Below are positions 20,762-30,668 of a DNA stretch of 64,000 nt, one piece after another. The DNA comes from Branchinecta lynchi (Eukaryota; Arthropoda; Branchiopoda; Anostraca; Branchinectidae), in the NCBI GenBank assembly GCA_023053575.1, contig JAKZAP010000018.1, forward strand, positions 17,016,202-17,080,201, given 5' to 3'. How positions within the stretch are numbered: position 1 is the stretch's first letter; every line of letters starts with the position of its first letter. The translations under genes were made by a program, and so were the position numbers. A model generated the notes under the pieces. It did not search any database. It was not told the origin of the DNA and worked only from the letters and a program-made list of their open reading frames with translations.

Positions 20762-22315
20762 GTGTCAAGTATGCACTGTATGCATTATGCTGCGGAAGTT
20801 TGGGGTTATTTGGATGTACCGAAGTTCGAGGTAGTCCAGCTTAGATATTTTAAGAGGATATTAGGGGTTAGTGAGTCTCTTAGTAGTATTGTACTGAAAG
20901 GTGATCCAGGTTGCTTTTCGCTTAGGTCTAATAGATTGGTTACTATGGTAAGTTTCTGGGAGAAAATTATTTCATTCCCGCGAGTGAGCTTGCTTAAAAC
21001 AGCCTACCTCGAGGCACTGTGCGATGAAGACCAGCAATCTTGGCCTCATCAAATTAAGAACATTCTTAACAGATGTCTGAATTATGGAATGGTGGCGTTA
21101 GAACTTCTTTACAGTACGGTGAAGTGTCGCGTAAGGTGGAGCAAATGCTTCGTGATCAGAAAATTCAGGATTGGCAGTTTCGGAAGGCTGATTCGGTGTC
21201 TCTACGGTTCTGTGCAAAGGCAAAAGATGTTTAGGGGGAGAAATTTTTTATATTTTTTTTTTTTTTTTTTTTTTTTAGATCTGCGTAGCATCTCTCCAAA
21301 CATTTTGATTGTTTACTTTTTAGGCTACGACTCCTCCTCCACTCGGTGACGTTAATACTTCCTTAATCTCTTTAACGTCACCTACTCTTAATAAACAAAC
21401 ATACACATTTCAAACTGTAATAAATTTCAACTTCTGCATTTCAACTATATAATTTAATTTTTTTAATTTAAATTTACCAATCTTAATACTTATTTATTCT
21501 TATTTCAATACAATTATAAACCTTTTTCTACGAAATCACCACCTCTACACATAAAAAACTTCTACAAAATAAAAACGAAAAAAATCAATAATCTAAAATT
21601 AAACTCCATAATCCATAATTCCAAACCACTCTATTTACTTTAATCTTTAGCCTAGTTTAAATTTAAAAAAACCAACATAAAAGTTTCCAATCTGCCCCCA
21701 AACCATATTTATTTTATTTTCTACAATTTCTAAACAATTTGATTTAAATTTCATTATTCATTTCACAATAAAATTAGTCTCCAAGACCTCTTAATTTTCC
21801 CTTATACTTTAAAATCAATGTTATTTATATGTTTATTATAACAGCGAAAACGCAGACTTTCCAATCAGGTACCCTACAATAATAAAAAAAATATTTTAAA
21901 GCTGGGTTGTCGGGAGTAGATTTAAAGTGGATGGTGAGTTTAAGGGGGGGGGGGAGGATTAGTTATTGGGGAAAAAAGAAGGTTTATAGGAAAAAATAGT
22001 GTAAAGAATGGCCCTTACTTTTGCCCGATGTGTGGAAAGATGGATGAGGATGTGTTCCACTTTATGTGTGAATGTGAAGGATTGAGTGATTTAAGGGTCG
22101 AATCATTTGAGGTGGGAATTACTAGGGAGGAGTGGCTACTAGAAAAAATTGGAAGTACAAATATGGGGGATATCCGTAAGGTGGCTAGATTCCTCCGCGT
22201 TGGTTTGTCCCATAGAGAGGGTTTTTTGTAGTTTGTTGTGTTTTCTTCTTGTTTTGTTGCCATGACCACAAGGGTTTTTTCGTGCAATAACTTCATTCAT
22301 TCATTCATTCATAGT
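20762..22315 (+). pseudogene. Broken LINE, C-terminal RT region and zinc-knuckle, (CATT)n tail
   Basis: The first piece (20762-21230) reads AAEVWGYLDVPKFEVVQLRY, RILGVSESLSS and a basic C-terminal segment typical of non-LTR ORF2 after the RT. After an AT-rich insert the frame resumes near 21895 and contains CPMCGKMDEDVFHFMCECEG at about 22020-22080, a C-x2-C-x8-H-x3-C-like finger common at LINE ORF2 ends. It stops at 22231 and a TTCATTCATTCATTCATTC tail follows. No RT core or endonuclease is left, so this is a dead 5'-truncated copy. Confidence 0.7.
21240..21892 (-). mobile_element. Extremely G-poor insert with poly-T end inside the LINE remnant
   Basis: From about 21350 to 21830 the plus strand is nearly free of G (a few percent by eye) while C is common. 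A run of about 20 T at 21256-21278 would be a poly(A) tail if the insert is on the minus strand. Just inside lies an inverted repeat GGTGACGTTAA...TTAACGTCACC. No coding frame. It separates two parts of one LINE, so it arrived later. Confidence 0.5.
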
Positions 22316-23017
22316 AGTTGCGTTTTTGCAGATACCATGGCATGTGTTACCACGGTAACTGGTTCTGCAATTAGTCGTTTTTGCAGTAACCGTGGTATCC
22401 GAAATCAATCAATCAATCAAGTTTAATCCGCATAGCTAAAAGCTAGAAAAGGAATCCAAAATTTAAAAAATACACAGACACACAAGAAACAAATTAACTA
22501 ATACACTTACAAGAAATTACCAGAAATGAATGATGGAATGAAACTACGTAAAAATTGTGTAGAAGAATTAGCGGGATACGGGGAAAACTTATTGCCAGTA
22601 TTCCTCTCGTACAGACGCACGGAAGACGGGAGGGGAGGGGGGAATAGATGGGTCATCTGGGGACAACACGTTATCTTAGCTCCAAAATTGTTTGAAAGAA
22701 TATTGCTACGTACAGATAATTTAGGAATGTCAAGTTTAATGAAATACGGTTGCTCTGCAAAAGCGACGATTGCCGAAATTGCGCTTTTCAAAGTCATCCC
22801 AAAAGAAAAACTGATATTCAGTCACGACTAAGTGCCAAACTTCTTTCCCACCAATTTGACAAAAATCATGAAAGTGAGATGACTTTTTCAGATACCACGG
22901 TCAGTTACCATGGTCGGGCCGTGGTATCTAAAATCAGATACCACGATAACTGGCCAGATATCACGATAACTGCAAAAACGCCTTTTGACCGTGGTACCAG
23001 ATACCAAAAACGCAACT
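22316..23017. mobile_element. MITE of AGTTGCGTTTTTG superfamily, interrupted by LINE 3' end
   Basis: Termini AGTTGCGTTTTTGCAGATACC and CAAAAACGCAACT; GGTAACTG / CAGTTACC-type motifs as in the 4651 copy. A 335-bp antisense LINE piece (22406-22740) with a GAAAT duplication splits it. Confidence 0.75.
22406..22740 (-). mobile_element. LINE 3'-end insertion with (TTGA)n tail, TSD GAAAT
   Basis: Begins with CAATCAATCAATCAAG (inverse of a TTGA tail) and runs to TCAAGTTTAAT; GAAAT is present at 22401-22405 and 22741-22745. The minus strand has an open frame of about 96 codons with SVRLYERNTG and PANSSTQFLRSF, probably the ORF2 C-terminus. Confidence 0.7.
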
Positions 23018-24935
23018 AATGTTTATGTTTCAGTATTCGGAACTATCTGAATACTGTAAAACTAAGCTCTGCTTTTAAGTAATTATCCACGAATTAAGCT
23101 GTTTCAAGCATTTTCCCAGACCCATTGACTTCTAGGAAAAACTCGGCAAGATTGAGATAAACGGTTTTATGCACCAGTAGCATGATACGCGAACACTCGT
23201 TGGGTGCCAATGCGATTGGAAAATCGTGAACTGAGGCAAGTGCAAAGATTAGTGGGGTGTCGTTAGTGGGTTTAGAATTTAACATATGAAATTTAGGTCT
23301 TCAGGCTTAAGAATTAATGACTGCAATCCCGAAGTAGGTTGCATTGGCACTATAGGTACGACGGGTCCTTTAACAAGGAAACACGTTCTATTTAGCTAGT
23401 TTGTGCAGACTGCTCGTTCTCGGTCATAAAGTTTCTGGCAATCAGAGAACAAATTATCTCCGGTGAGTTAATCTACTTTTCATAGCCTGATGTAACGTTT
23501 GTATCACAGTAATTAATATTTTATGGAAAATCAATACTTCCTCGGATACGAGGAAACATTGAGGTTCCTCGAGTAGTTTTAAGTGTTATTTTCAATCCTT
23601 GACAGAGATTCCAAGCTTTGAAATAAGCTTAAGGCGTATTCTCGCCGTTCCCGGGGACTCCTCGGAGAATCGAAAGGAACGGCGAGAATAAAGGGAGTTG
23701 TAATCTTCGATTAAAGACTTATTCTAAATATCAGTCAACTACGTCTATTAATTATTTAAGATCAAGGACAGAAATAGTAGCTATACGTTTCTTGTAATAT
23801 ATTGTCAACAAAGTAATATTTCCCATACAGTGCATAAACATCCGTCTAGACCAGAGTGGCGAAGGTTCTCGAAACCGTAAACTGTAAACACATAGGCTAG
23901 GTATAGCCAAGGCCTTCTTAAAAATATAGCTGTAAACACAGAGGGGCCAACGTTGCCTCAAACTAACAACAACAACAGCTTTCGTATGTTTCGTGTTGAG
24001 AATCCTTCGGCAGACTTGTCTTGGCTTTCAAAGTGAACAGTTGTTGAGTTGGTAAAGTAATTCTCTTTTCAAATATGTAATATTCTTATACGATAAAAAT
24101 AAGCATTAATTTCTAAGTCAGTAAAAATCATATGGATGATTATTCTTAGTTTATTTTCCTGTCTCTCTGAATAAGGCGATAGTGTTTTCTTGATCTACAA
24201 CATTTGTGATTCTTGTTATCTGGGTTCAGTGTTTTTCTTTTTGGATAGTGGGCAAATTTCTAGGAGCAGCAAGTGACATCAGTTAGACAAAGCCTTTCTT
24301 TGTACGGGTCCTGGGCGCCTTGCGGTTTTTCAAGCTGTCTGGTACCAAGGGTGGGCCTAGTGGTCTTGATTAACTACGGCGTGCCTCGGCCCTAGCTCCC
24401 TTTGAGTAGTCTGTTCTGTCTTGTACCAAGGGTGGTCATAGCGGCGCAGATTTGCGAGGGGGAGTTCCTGCGTACGTGCTTATCGAGGCTTAGGCGTAAA
24501 TTCATTGGGCATAAATTCAGTGATACACCGTGATCACTCTTATCTTTTCATCTTTTTATTTCTTCGCTTCTTTTTGTAAATAAAACCAATTGCCGGTATT
24601 TATTCTTCTTGTATGGTTCTGCTATAATTCCTGGGCGGAGGGGTGGCCTTCTGGGAGGGTTTCATCATCCGGGGGCCTTGCTCGCGCTACCTATTTACTT
24701 CCCCCGTCCCACCGATTATAGAGTCACTCCATGCGGACTCCACGTACAGAAAACAGCGAGAACACGGAAATGCTTCCTTAACGAATTTTATTCGAAACAA
24801 AAATATGCAGTTGACGAAATTAGTCTGGATCCACTTTATTTTTGGTTTTGTTTATTCTGATTGTTTTCAATAAATTTTATATTGCACCAACGCCAGCAAA
24901 AATTGATTCCCCTCCAAATCTGAAAGGGAGTCCTT
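23018..24935. other. Repeat-derived intron, no gene supported
   Basis: 23030-23375 is an inverted TTAAAGGAC-type repeat (AGTAGGTTGCATTGGCACTATAGG...GGGTCCTTTAA). From about 23400 no further family was recognised. 24150-24900 has long-terminal-repeat-like features (AATAAAACCAATTGCCGG, AATAAATTTTATATTG) without a detectable partner. Confidence 0.4.
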
Positions 24936-25292
24936 TTTGGGATCCCAAAACCTAAGTGGAGGGATACCTATGACATCGCAAAAGTTGTCCGTCGCAAAGT
25001 TGTCCGATAGTCGATTATGGGATAAGAAGGCATGCTGAGCACGATAGTGAAGACCATTTTCTCGCCGGACAACTAGGTCGTCCGGAATCCGGCAAAAAAC
25101 CGAAAGTTGGTTAAAAATAAAAGTTTTATTTGAAGTTGATTAAATGGTCGATTTAGGGTAAGAGGACATGCTGAACACGATGGTGAAAACCATTTTTTTG
25201 CCGAACAAGTAGTTCGTCCGGAATCCGGCAAAAACCGAAAAGTTGGTTAAAATTAAAAGTTTCATTTGAAGTTGATTAAATGCTCGATTTAG

Positions 25293-25548
25293 GGATAAAA
25301 AAAACATTTATTCAAACAATGTTTACAACAGATGCGTCAGCTATGATTTTTCATCAGCGATATTTTCGATAAGATTACAGGTTTGTTTCCTTCCCCGAAG
25401 TTGAACAAGAAGATTGACAGCCTGACGAGGACCCTTGCCAAGAAGGGCCGAAATATCGCTGATGAAAAATCATAGCTGACGTATCCGTTGTAAACATTGT
25501 TTGAATAAATGTTTCAAAGTCAGCTTGGGCTCAAAGAATATTTAAAAA
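25293..25548 (+). repeat. Hammerhead-family repeat, inverted pair (best copy)
   Basis: Left arm AACATTTATTCAAACAATGT, TTACAACAGATGCGTCAGCT and TTTTTCATCAGCGATATTT are mirrored by ATATCGCTGATGAAAAATC, AGCTGACGTATCCGTTG and AAACATTGTTTGAATAAATG. TTTCAAAGTCAGCTTGGGCT closes the right side. Paired inverted partial copies are common for Penelope-like retroelements, whose terminal repeats carry hammerheads (family knowledge). Confidence 0.65.
25418..25478 (+). ncRNA. Candidate type I hammerhead ribozyme
   Basis: CAGC (25418-25421), then core CTGACGA (25422-25428). Stem II is GG-A-CCCTT around GCCAAG to AAGGG-CC, with the GAAA box at 25450-25453. The junction ATA (25472-25474) precedes GCTG (25475-25478), which pairs with CAGC as stem I. 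Cleavage would follow the A of the UA. Stem III is weak (AU pairs only, with an AUGA/UCAU hairpin inside). Confidence 0.5.
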
Positions 25549-26334
25549 AAAACATGTTGGACACGATGGTGAAAACCATTTTCTCGCCGAATAACTAGTT
25601 TACCCGGACTCCGGCCAAAACCGGAAAATTTGTTAAAAGCAATAGTTCGATTAGATGACGGATTTAGGGGTAAGAAGAGAGGCTGAGTCTGTATATGACA
25701 ATCATTTTTTACCCGGACATATAATTAGTCCGGAATCCGGTTGTAACCGGATTTAACTTTTATTCAAAGTTGATTAGATGTTCTTAATAGGGATAATGAG
25801 ATACGCTGGAATTGTTTCTGAATTTTCTTTTTTTGCTGGACTAGTAGTTCGTTCGGAATTCGGGCAAAACCGGAAACTTGGCAGAAGTAAAGCATTAAGT
25901 ATCGGTCAGTATCGTCAAAATAGATATGACTAATAGAGGTATATCTGAACTTTGTTTTCTCTGATGATTAGCCAGGCGAAGACAAGACCCGATTGCCTGA
26001 ATCAAATATTAGATTTTTGAGATCCCATCGACACCTTTCGTCTTGTTAATGATGTTGATGATAACCGGAGCATTCCCCGTTAGTTGGGATTCGCGGGAAT
26101 CCCAACCTCGGGACAAACAAAATTCCTCGGGACAAACAAAAACGCGGGGACTCCTCAAGTGGAGTCCTCGGGGAACGGCGACAACATGCCTTTAGTTAAG
26201 GTATCAAGGAAATAGGTAATTTTTACCAGTTCAAGTCTGATTTACAGAGTTGCTGGGTAGGCATACCTTCAAAACAGATTAGATTAAATAAATTGTCTTC
26301 GGGTTATATTTTTCAATATTTATGTAGATATTCC

Positions 26335-26790
26335 TTCAGCCCAACCTGACTGCAAATCATGTTTGACGAAGCAAAACGGATACGTCAGCTACATTTTATA
26401 AGAGCTATATTTCTGCCTTTCTTGGCAAGGGTACTCTTTAGGCTCAAACCCAAGCTGGAAAATGAACTTGTTGAAAAACAATTAAAGATTCTTCCTTAAA
26501 TATCTGATTGTGTGGATTTCTTCCTTGAAAAGTCTTGTGCTGGACACCGCTGCTGTTTTTGCTGTTCAATTGGCTCGTTGAGAAGGGCAGAGATTTTGCT
26601 GGGTTTTGATTTTGCGGTCACCCGTCTCTTCTTCTTCTTTCCAGATAAGATGGATACTTGTCGGCGGCATGTCTGGGCGATTTGAAGTTCCGTACTTCGA
26701 TGATAGATATTCTTCAGCCCAAGCTGACTGCGACAAGCTGACAAGCTGACGACGCAAGACGGATTGTCAGTTACATTTTATTAGAGCTAC
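26335..26790. repeat. Hammerhead-family repeats, degenerate
   Basis: CCCAACCTGACTGCAAATCA, AAACGGATACGTCAGCTAC, TTTCTTGGCAAGGGTACTC and AACAATTAAAGATTCTTCC at 26340-26500; CCCAAGCTGACTGCGAC at 26715. The ribozyme core is mutated (CTAAAGA in place of CTGANGA). Confidence 0.55.
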
Positions 26791-26946
26791 TACTTTTCGT
26801 ATTGCATCCGTCCTTTCGGTGGGCTACGGATGGCACGGATTTCATCCGTGTGTTCCGCCCTTTTAACAATAGCAGCTATTAGTTACTATTTTCGTTCCAA
26901 CTTCGTGAAAAGTTACTACGCGGACCGTTCCATGCTTCTCGAAACA

Positions 26947-27735
26947 GTAATTAATAGCAAGAACAAATAAGACAATAGAACCGTCTTTGGTCCCATGCAG
27001 CGACTACAGATACCCGAATAAACTCAGCTGAGCTACAGGTATTTGCTGAGCTTGGTATTGACGCCCGTCTACTTCCCTCTTCGCCGTTGTGCATATCAAA
27101 TGAAAAAGTGCAGGAGCTGTGACCCGCTCTAAAGCGCCATCAGACAACCAATTGGCTTTTACTTTGGAATCTGTTTCTCCGGTGCTTTAATGCGATATGG
27201 TTATTTGTAGAAATAACGAATTGTGATGCTCCGTGTAGCTCCTACCACCCGCTCGTTTGCATCGGACAGGGTATAGGAATCTATTCGACTCAAATTCAAA
27301 TTCGTTTATTTCCACGATATCTTTTAACAAAATAGTGGTGGGTCGTCATACATGGTCGACATAGTCATAAATAATCACAAATATGTTACAGTTCTAAAAT
27401 TTTAAAACACAATCCAATAAAAAAAAAAAAAAAAAATATGTCAATTTAAAATTCATAATTCTGATCCGTTAAAAACTTCACAAAATAGGGAAAAAATGAC
27501 TAGAGATACCGCTCCGTAGTTTCTACGTGCGGTTTCTTGAGTTGTATCTTTGGTGCGTCTGTGCTACGGGTTGCCTTAATTTGCAGATTTGTAGTCACAG
27601 GTGGTAAAATGGACCGGTGCACATACCGAGGCCAGACATTTTCTGCCAAATTTCACTAGGAGCCCGTGTCTCCTATCAGAGAGGGTCGTATTACAGAGAT
27701 AGGGAGACGGAGGTTCTGGTGCTTATTTGTTCTTT
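26947..27735. mobile_element. AGCAAGAACAAATAA MITE with antisense LINE insertion
   Basis: Left AGCAAGAACAAATAAGAC, then AGAACCGTCTTTGGTCCCAT; right AGATAGGGAGACGGAGGTTC and GGTGCTTATTTGTTCTT. Full-length relatives: 29013-29405 and 48552-48956. Between 27290 and 27660 an antisense LINE end (CAAATTCAAATTCG tail) interrupts it. Confidence 0.6.
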
Positions 27736-27992
27736 CTAGTAATAACTCTTTGCTTGCCATGCTCCAGCGCGTAGTTAGCACGGTATCTATGATCTCTGCG
27801 ACGTGACTGGTCCGACAATCCCGTGGCACGATATTTTGAAGAAAAAAAAGATGAAAATGTGTTCGAGCCTTGATCCCAAGAAGCCAGGATCCGAGCGTCA
27901 TGCGTAGTAAAGTAACTGCGGTAAGTAGGTTGGAACACGGCCTGCATGCCTGACTCGACAAACCGTGGCGAATAAATCGTTATTACACTTAC

Positions 27993-28158
27993 AGAAAATC
28001 ATCAACGCCAATAGGAGGATGACCGACAGCCAGACCATGGTTCCGGTCAAGAATCTCATAATGAAGATCCAAATCAGACTGGTAACCATCACTATAACCA
28101 AGGCGATCAGGATCACCCACCAGGAGGCAATAAGATCACGGCAAACTCGGGCAGCCGT
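27993..28158 (-). CDS. SLC44A: SLC44A exon d (TM2-TM3)
   Basis: Fifty-five codons plus one base. RDLIASWWVILIALVIVMV matches the family's D..xSWYWILIGLVxAM segment. Two hydrophobic helices are visible, separated by the short basic MRFLTG turn. Acceptor TTCATTTCAG, donor T/GTAAGT. The leftover T joins GT of exon e to restore a cysteine codon. It sits after a 16.9-kb intron holding the TIR nuclease element. A 269-bp MITE lies about 90 bp on the intron side of the acceptor. Confidence 0.92.
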
Positions 28159-28250
28159 CTGAAATGAACAAAGGTAAGGCCAAGGCTATCAAGATTTTTA
28201 CAAATCACTTTTCCTCTCAAGAACTGAAAATTAAGAGACGTCGTTCTCTG

Positions 28251-28519
28251 AGCCTCGTTTTTGTTGCATGCTGCAGGTCCACTTCTCGGCCGATTCTTTC
28301 TACATCCGTTTTTGCACTGCAGCGCTTCCGAGGAAGACGGCAGCACTTCTCGAGAATCACGGACTTGCTCATCGACCAAGTCCGTGCTTCCCTGCAAGAT
28401 GCTGCAGCGCGCTGCCGCTTCAACCAAGAAGAAAGTGAATCGAAAAACGCATATTGGGCAAAAAGCAAAGAAATGCTGCAGCAGCAATGCGGCAGCGCGA
28501 TTGCAACAAAAACGAGGCT
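28251..28519. mobile_element. AGCCTCG MITE (copy 2), TSD CTG
   Basis: AGCCTCGTTTTTGTTGCA ... TGCAACAAAAACGAGGCT; CTG at 28248-28250 and 28520-28522. Lies about 90 bp upstream (minus sense) of the SLC44A exon d acceptor. Confidence 0.87.
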
Positions 28520-28522
28520 CTG

Positions 28523-29012
28523 GATTCCCTTCAGTTCAGCAGGAAAATGAGGAAGGGTAGGCTACCAAACCCGAATAAATATATGAAACAAACTGTAGCA
28601 AAGGAAGAAGGAAGCCAACCAAAATCAAAAGCAAGGGAGAAAATGACGTCAAAGACCAAGTCGCAGTTGATATACTGTCTTATTCGAACATGCATCTTTT
28701 GAAATTACCGAAATTCAGTAGAGTTTTGATTTAGTTGGATTTCTGGTACCAGAATTTGTCCCAAAATGGGTTTGTAAAAGCCTTTGTCAGCATTATGTTT
28801 ATTTATTTGAAACTCAGCTGGGTATCTATATTACAAATGTGTCTCGGCTGAAAATCAGCCGTGCAAACTACGGAATTGCAAGTGCCGTGTGAGCTTTCAG
28901 CTCTAGTTGCATTCCGGAAGGGCTAAGAACGCATAAGCGACTGAAGACATACTGCGCCGGATGGTAAACAAGGGCCCGCCAACTAAACGGTAGTCGCTAC
29001 TGCGTCGAGCCA
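28523..29012. other. Intronic sequence, nothing supported
   Basis: No open frame, RNA or terminal repeat that I can support. Confidence 0.35.
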
Positions 29013-29405
29013 AGAACAAACAAACCAATCGAACCCCCGTCTTTGGTCCCATGCAGCGACAAAGGATACTGCAATAAAACTGAGCTGAACTAGAGGTATT
29101 TGATGAGCTTTGAAGTGATGCCCCTCTACTTCCTCTTCACCGTTGCGCATATCAGATGAAAAAGTGCACGATGTGCATCCGCTCTGCAGCGCGTCCAGAC
29201 AACCAATCGGCTTTTACTTTGGAAATTTTTTCTCCGGGGCTTTACTGCGATATATCTGTTTGTAGGAGTAACGAATTATGATGTTCTTCCGCATAGCTCC
29301 TACCCTCCGCTCGTTTGCATCTGGCAAGGTATAGAATCTATTCGACTCCGCATGGTCATATAACAGAGATAGGTAGACGGAGGTTCTGGTGCTTATTTGT
29401 TCTTG
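29013..29405. mobile_element. AGCAAGAACAAATAA MITE (copy 2, complete)
   Basis: GAGCCAAGAACAAACAAACC and CCGTCTTTGGTCCCATG at the left; GATAGGTAGACGGAGGTTC and GCTTATTTGTTCTTGG at the right. No coding frame. Confidence 0.65.
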
Positions 29406-29476
29406 GTACAGCTAAGTTACGCCAAATAACGGTGCTGTCGTCAGTAGAATAGTTTATCACTACACTTTCTTGCGCT

Positions 29477-30117
29477 GCACTATTTATTTTTATGTGCGGA
29501 ATAAAAACTAAATCATTCATTCACTGAGAAATTTCTCGGGAAAACGAGTTCGCGTTCGTATCTGCAAGTAACAGATATGTTTCGCGTCGGTACGGCGTTA
29601 CGAATCCGGAAGAAGCAATCGTAGCGCAGATCACTCGTTATAATCTGTCAGTTGAGTCCCACCCCTGGGCCATGATTCTGCAACAGTAGTTGGTATATGC
29701 TGTTGGTTGTTGTGTTCGTTCCTTTTTGTTGTTGTCAGAGGAATTAGTGTTTTCCATTTCTTCTTTTTTTGCTTTGTCTTTTGTTGTGCTCCATCTGTTT
29801 TTTAATTGATGGGTAATAAATGCATTCATTCATTCAGTTCGGCATATACTATAGAGCTGTCAGTTCTTTAGGTAGAACCAACGGCTGTTCCATGTAGTTG
29901 AACCAACTACAACTAATCCATCTTCCGGCACCTATAGTCTTATACCTTTACCATATGGTAAGGACAGAGGACCAGGTTTTTTCCGACCCGATTTCCTACA
30001 TTTTAATCATGAAGCTGGAAATATCTCCACTTTTCCGCACGGTAATGACGGTGCCGGAAATAGTGGTAGTAATTACCAGTCTTCGGCCGACCGACCGACC
30101 CTGCTTAGTCTGTCACC
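29477..30117 (+). repeat. Repeat unit shared with 34407-34757, split by a LINE end
   Basis: ACTATTTATTTTTATGTGCG to GGGAAAACGAGTTCG and then GGCATATACTATAGAGCTG to CTGCTTAGTCTGTCACC match 34407-34757 almost base for base. The 29553-29836 segment is extra. Confidence 0.8.
29553..29836 (+). mobile_element. LINE 3'-end insertion, (CATT)n tail, TSD GTTCG
   Basis: Ends GGGTAATAAATGCATTCATTC ATTCA; GTTCG stands at 29548-29552 and again at 29837-29841. The uninterrupted paralogue at 34480 shows the empty site. A similar tail is at 41990-42030. Confidence 0.82.
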
Positions 30118-30331
30118 GCCATTAAACCTTTTCCGGAAAAGGAGTTAACATAAATATTCTTTGAGCCCAAGCTGACTTTGAAACATTTATTCAAACAATG
30201 TTTACAACGGTTTTAAACATTGTTTGAACAAACAGTAGTTAACATTTCGTAAGAGCGAGCTATAACAAGGCAGAAGACAAGTGATGACAGGGATCAGTCC
30301 GCTGGAGTCCTGGTGTGAACGATCTAACTAA

Positions 30332-30668
30332 TAGTGCGGGCGAAAAGCGTCGAAAAACACCAGAATACTTCCGTATTTGAGGAAAGCACCAAAATTGGCT
30401 GAGATGTGCTTTCGAGTATGCTCTTTAATATGGCTCGATTACGCAAGCGAAAATTTTCCTCGGAACGCCGCTAGGTGGCTTGAAATCCAAGATGGCGGAC
30501 GAAAATACGAGTTTGTCAAAATGAGAAGACATGGCCGTTCAAACAGGCTAGTATGGGGTAATCGATGGCACCGGTTCCGAATATGAGCTTAAAAATAACC
30601 TAAGTTGTACCGTAGTGCCGCTAGGTGCCTCAGATCCAAAATGACGGACGAAAATACGAGTTTGTATA
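30332..30668 (+). repeat. Left terminal inverted repeat with two about 148-bp units
   Basis: Two units carry AAGATGGCGG at 30489-30498 and a decayed AAAATGACGG at 30638-30647. About 95% similar by eye to the outermost units of the right arm. The start of the internal reading frame lies inside it. Confidence 0.85.

Larger units (their letters stand above)
24936..26050 (+). repeat. 135-bp tandem-unit repeat element (copy 2) with nested hammerhead repeat
   Basis: GGGATCCCAAAACCTAAGTGG at the left; units with GACATGCTGA, TTTTCTCGCCGGACAAC, CCGGAATCCGGC and AAAATAAAAGTTTTATT; GAGATCCCATCGACACC at the right. Between units, 25293-25548 is a foreign inverted-repeat insert. Confidence 0.75.

Noticed and set aside
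20762..21349. 195-codon plus-strand frame as a host gene
   Set aside because: Sequence is the C-terminal part of a LINE ORF2 and ends in a poly-T translated as Phe.
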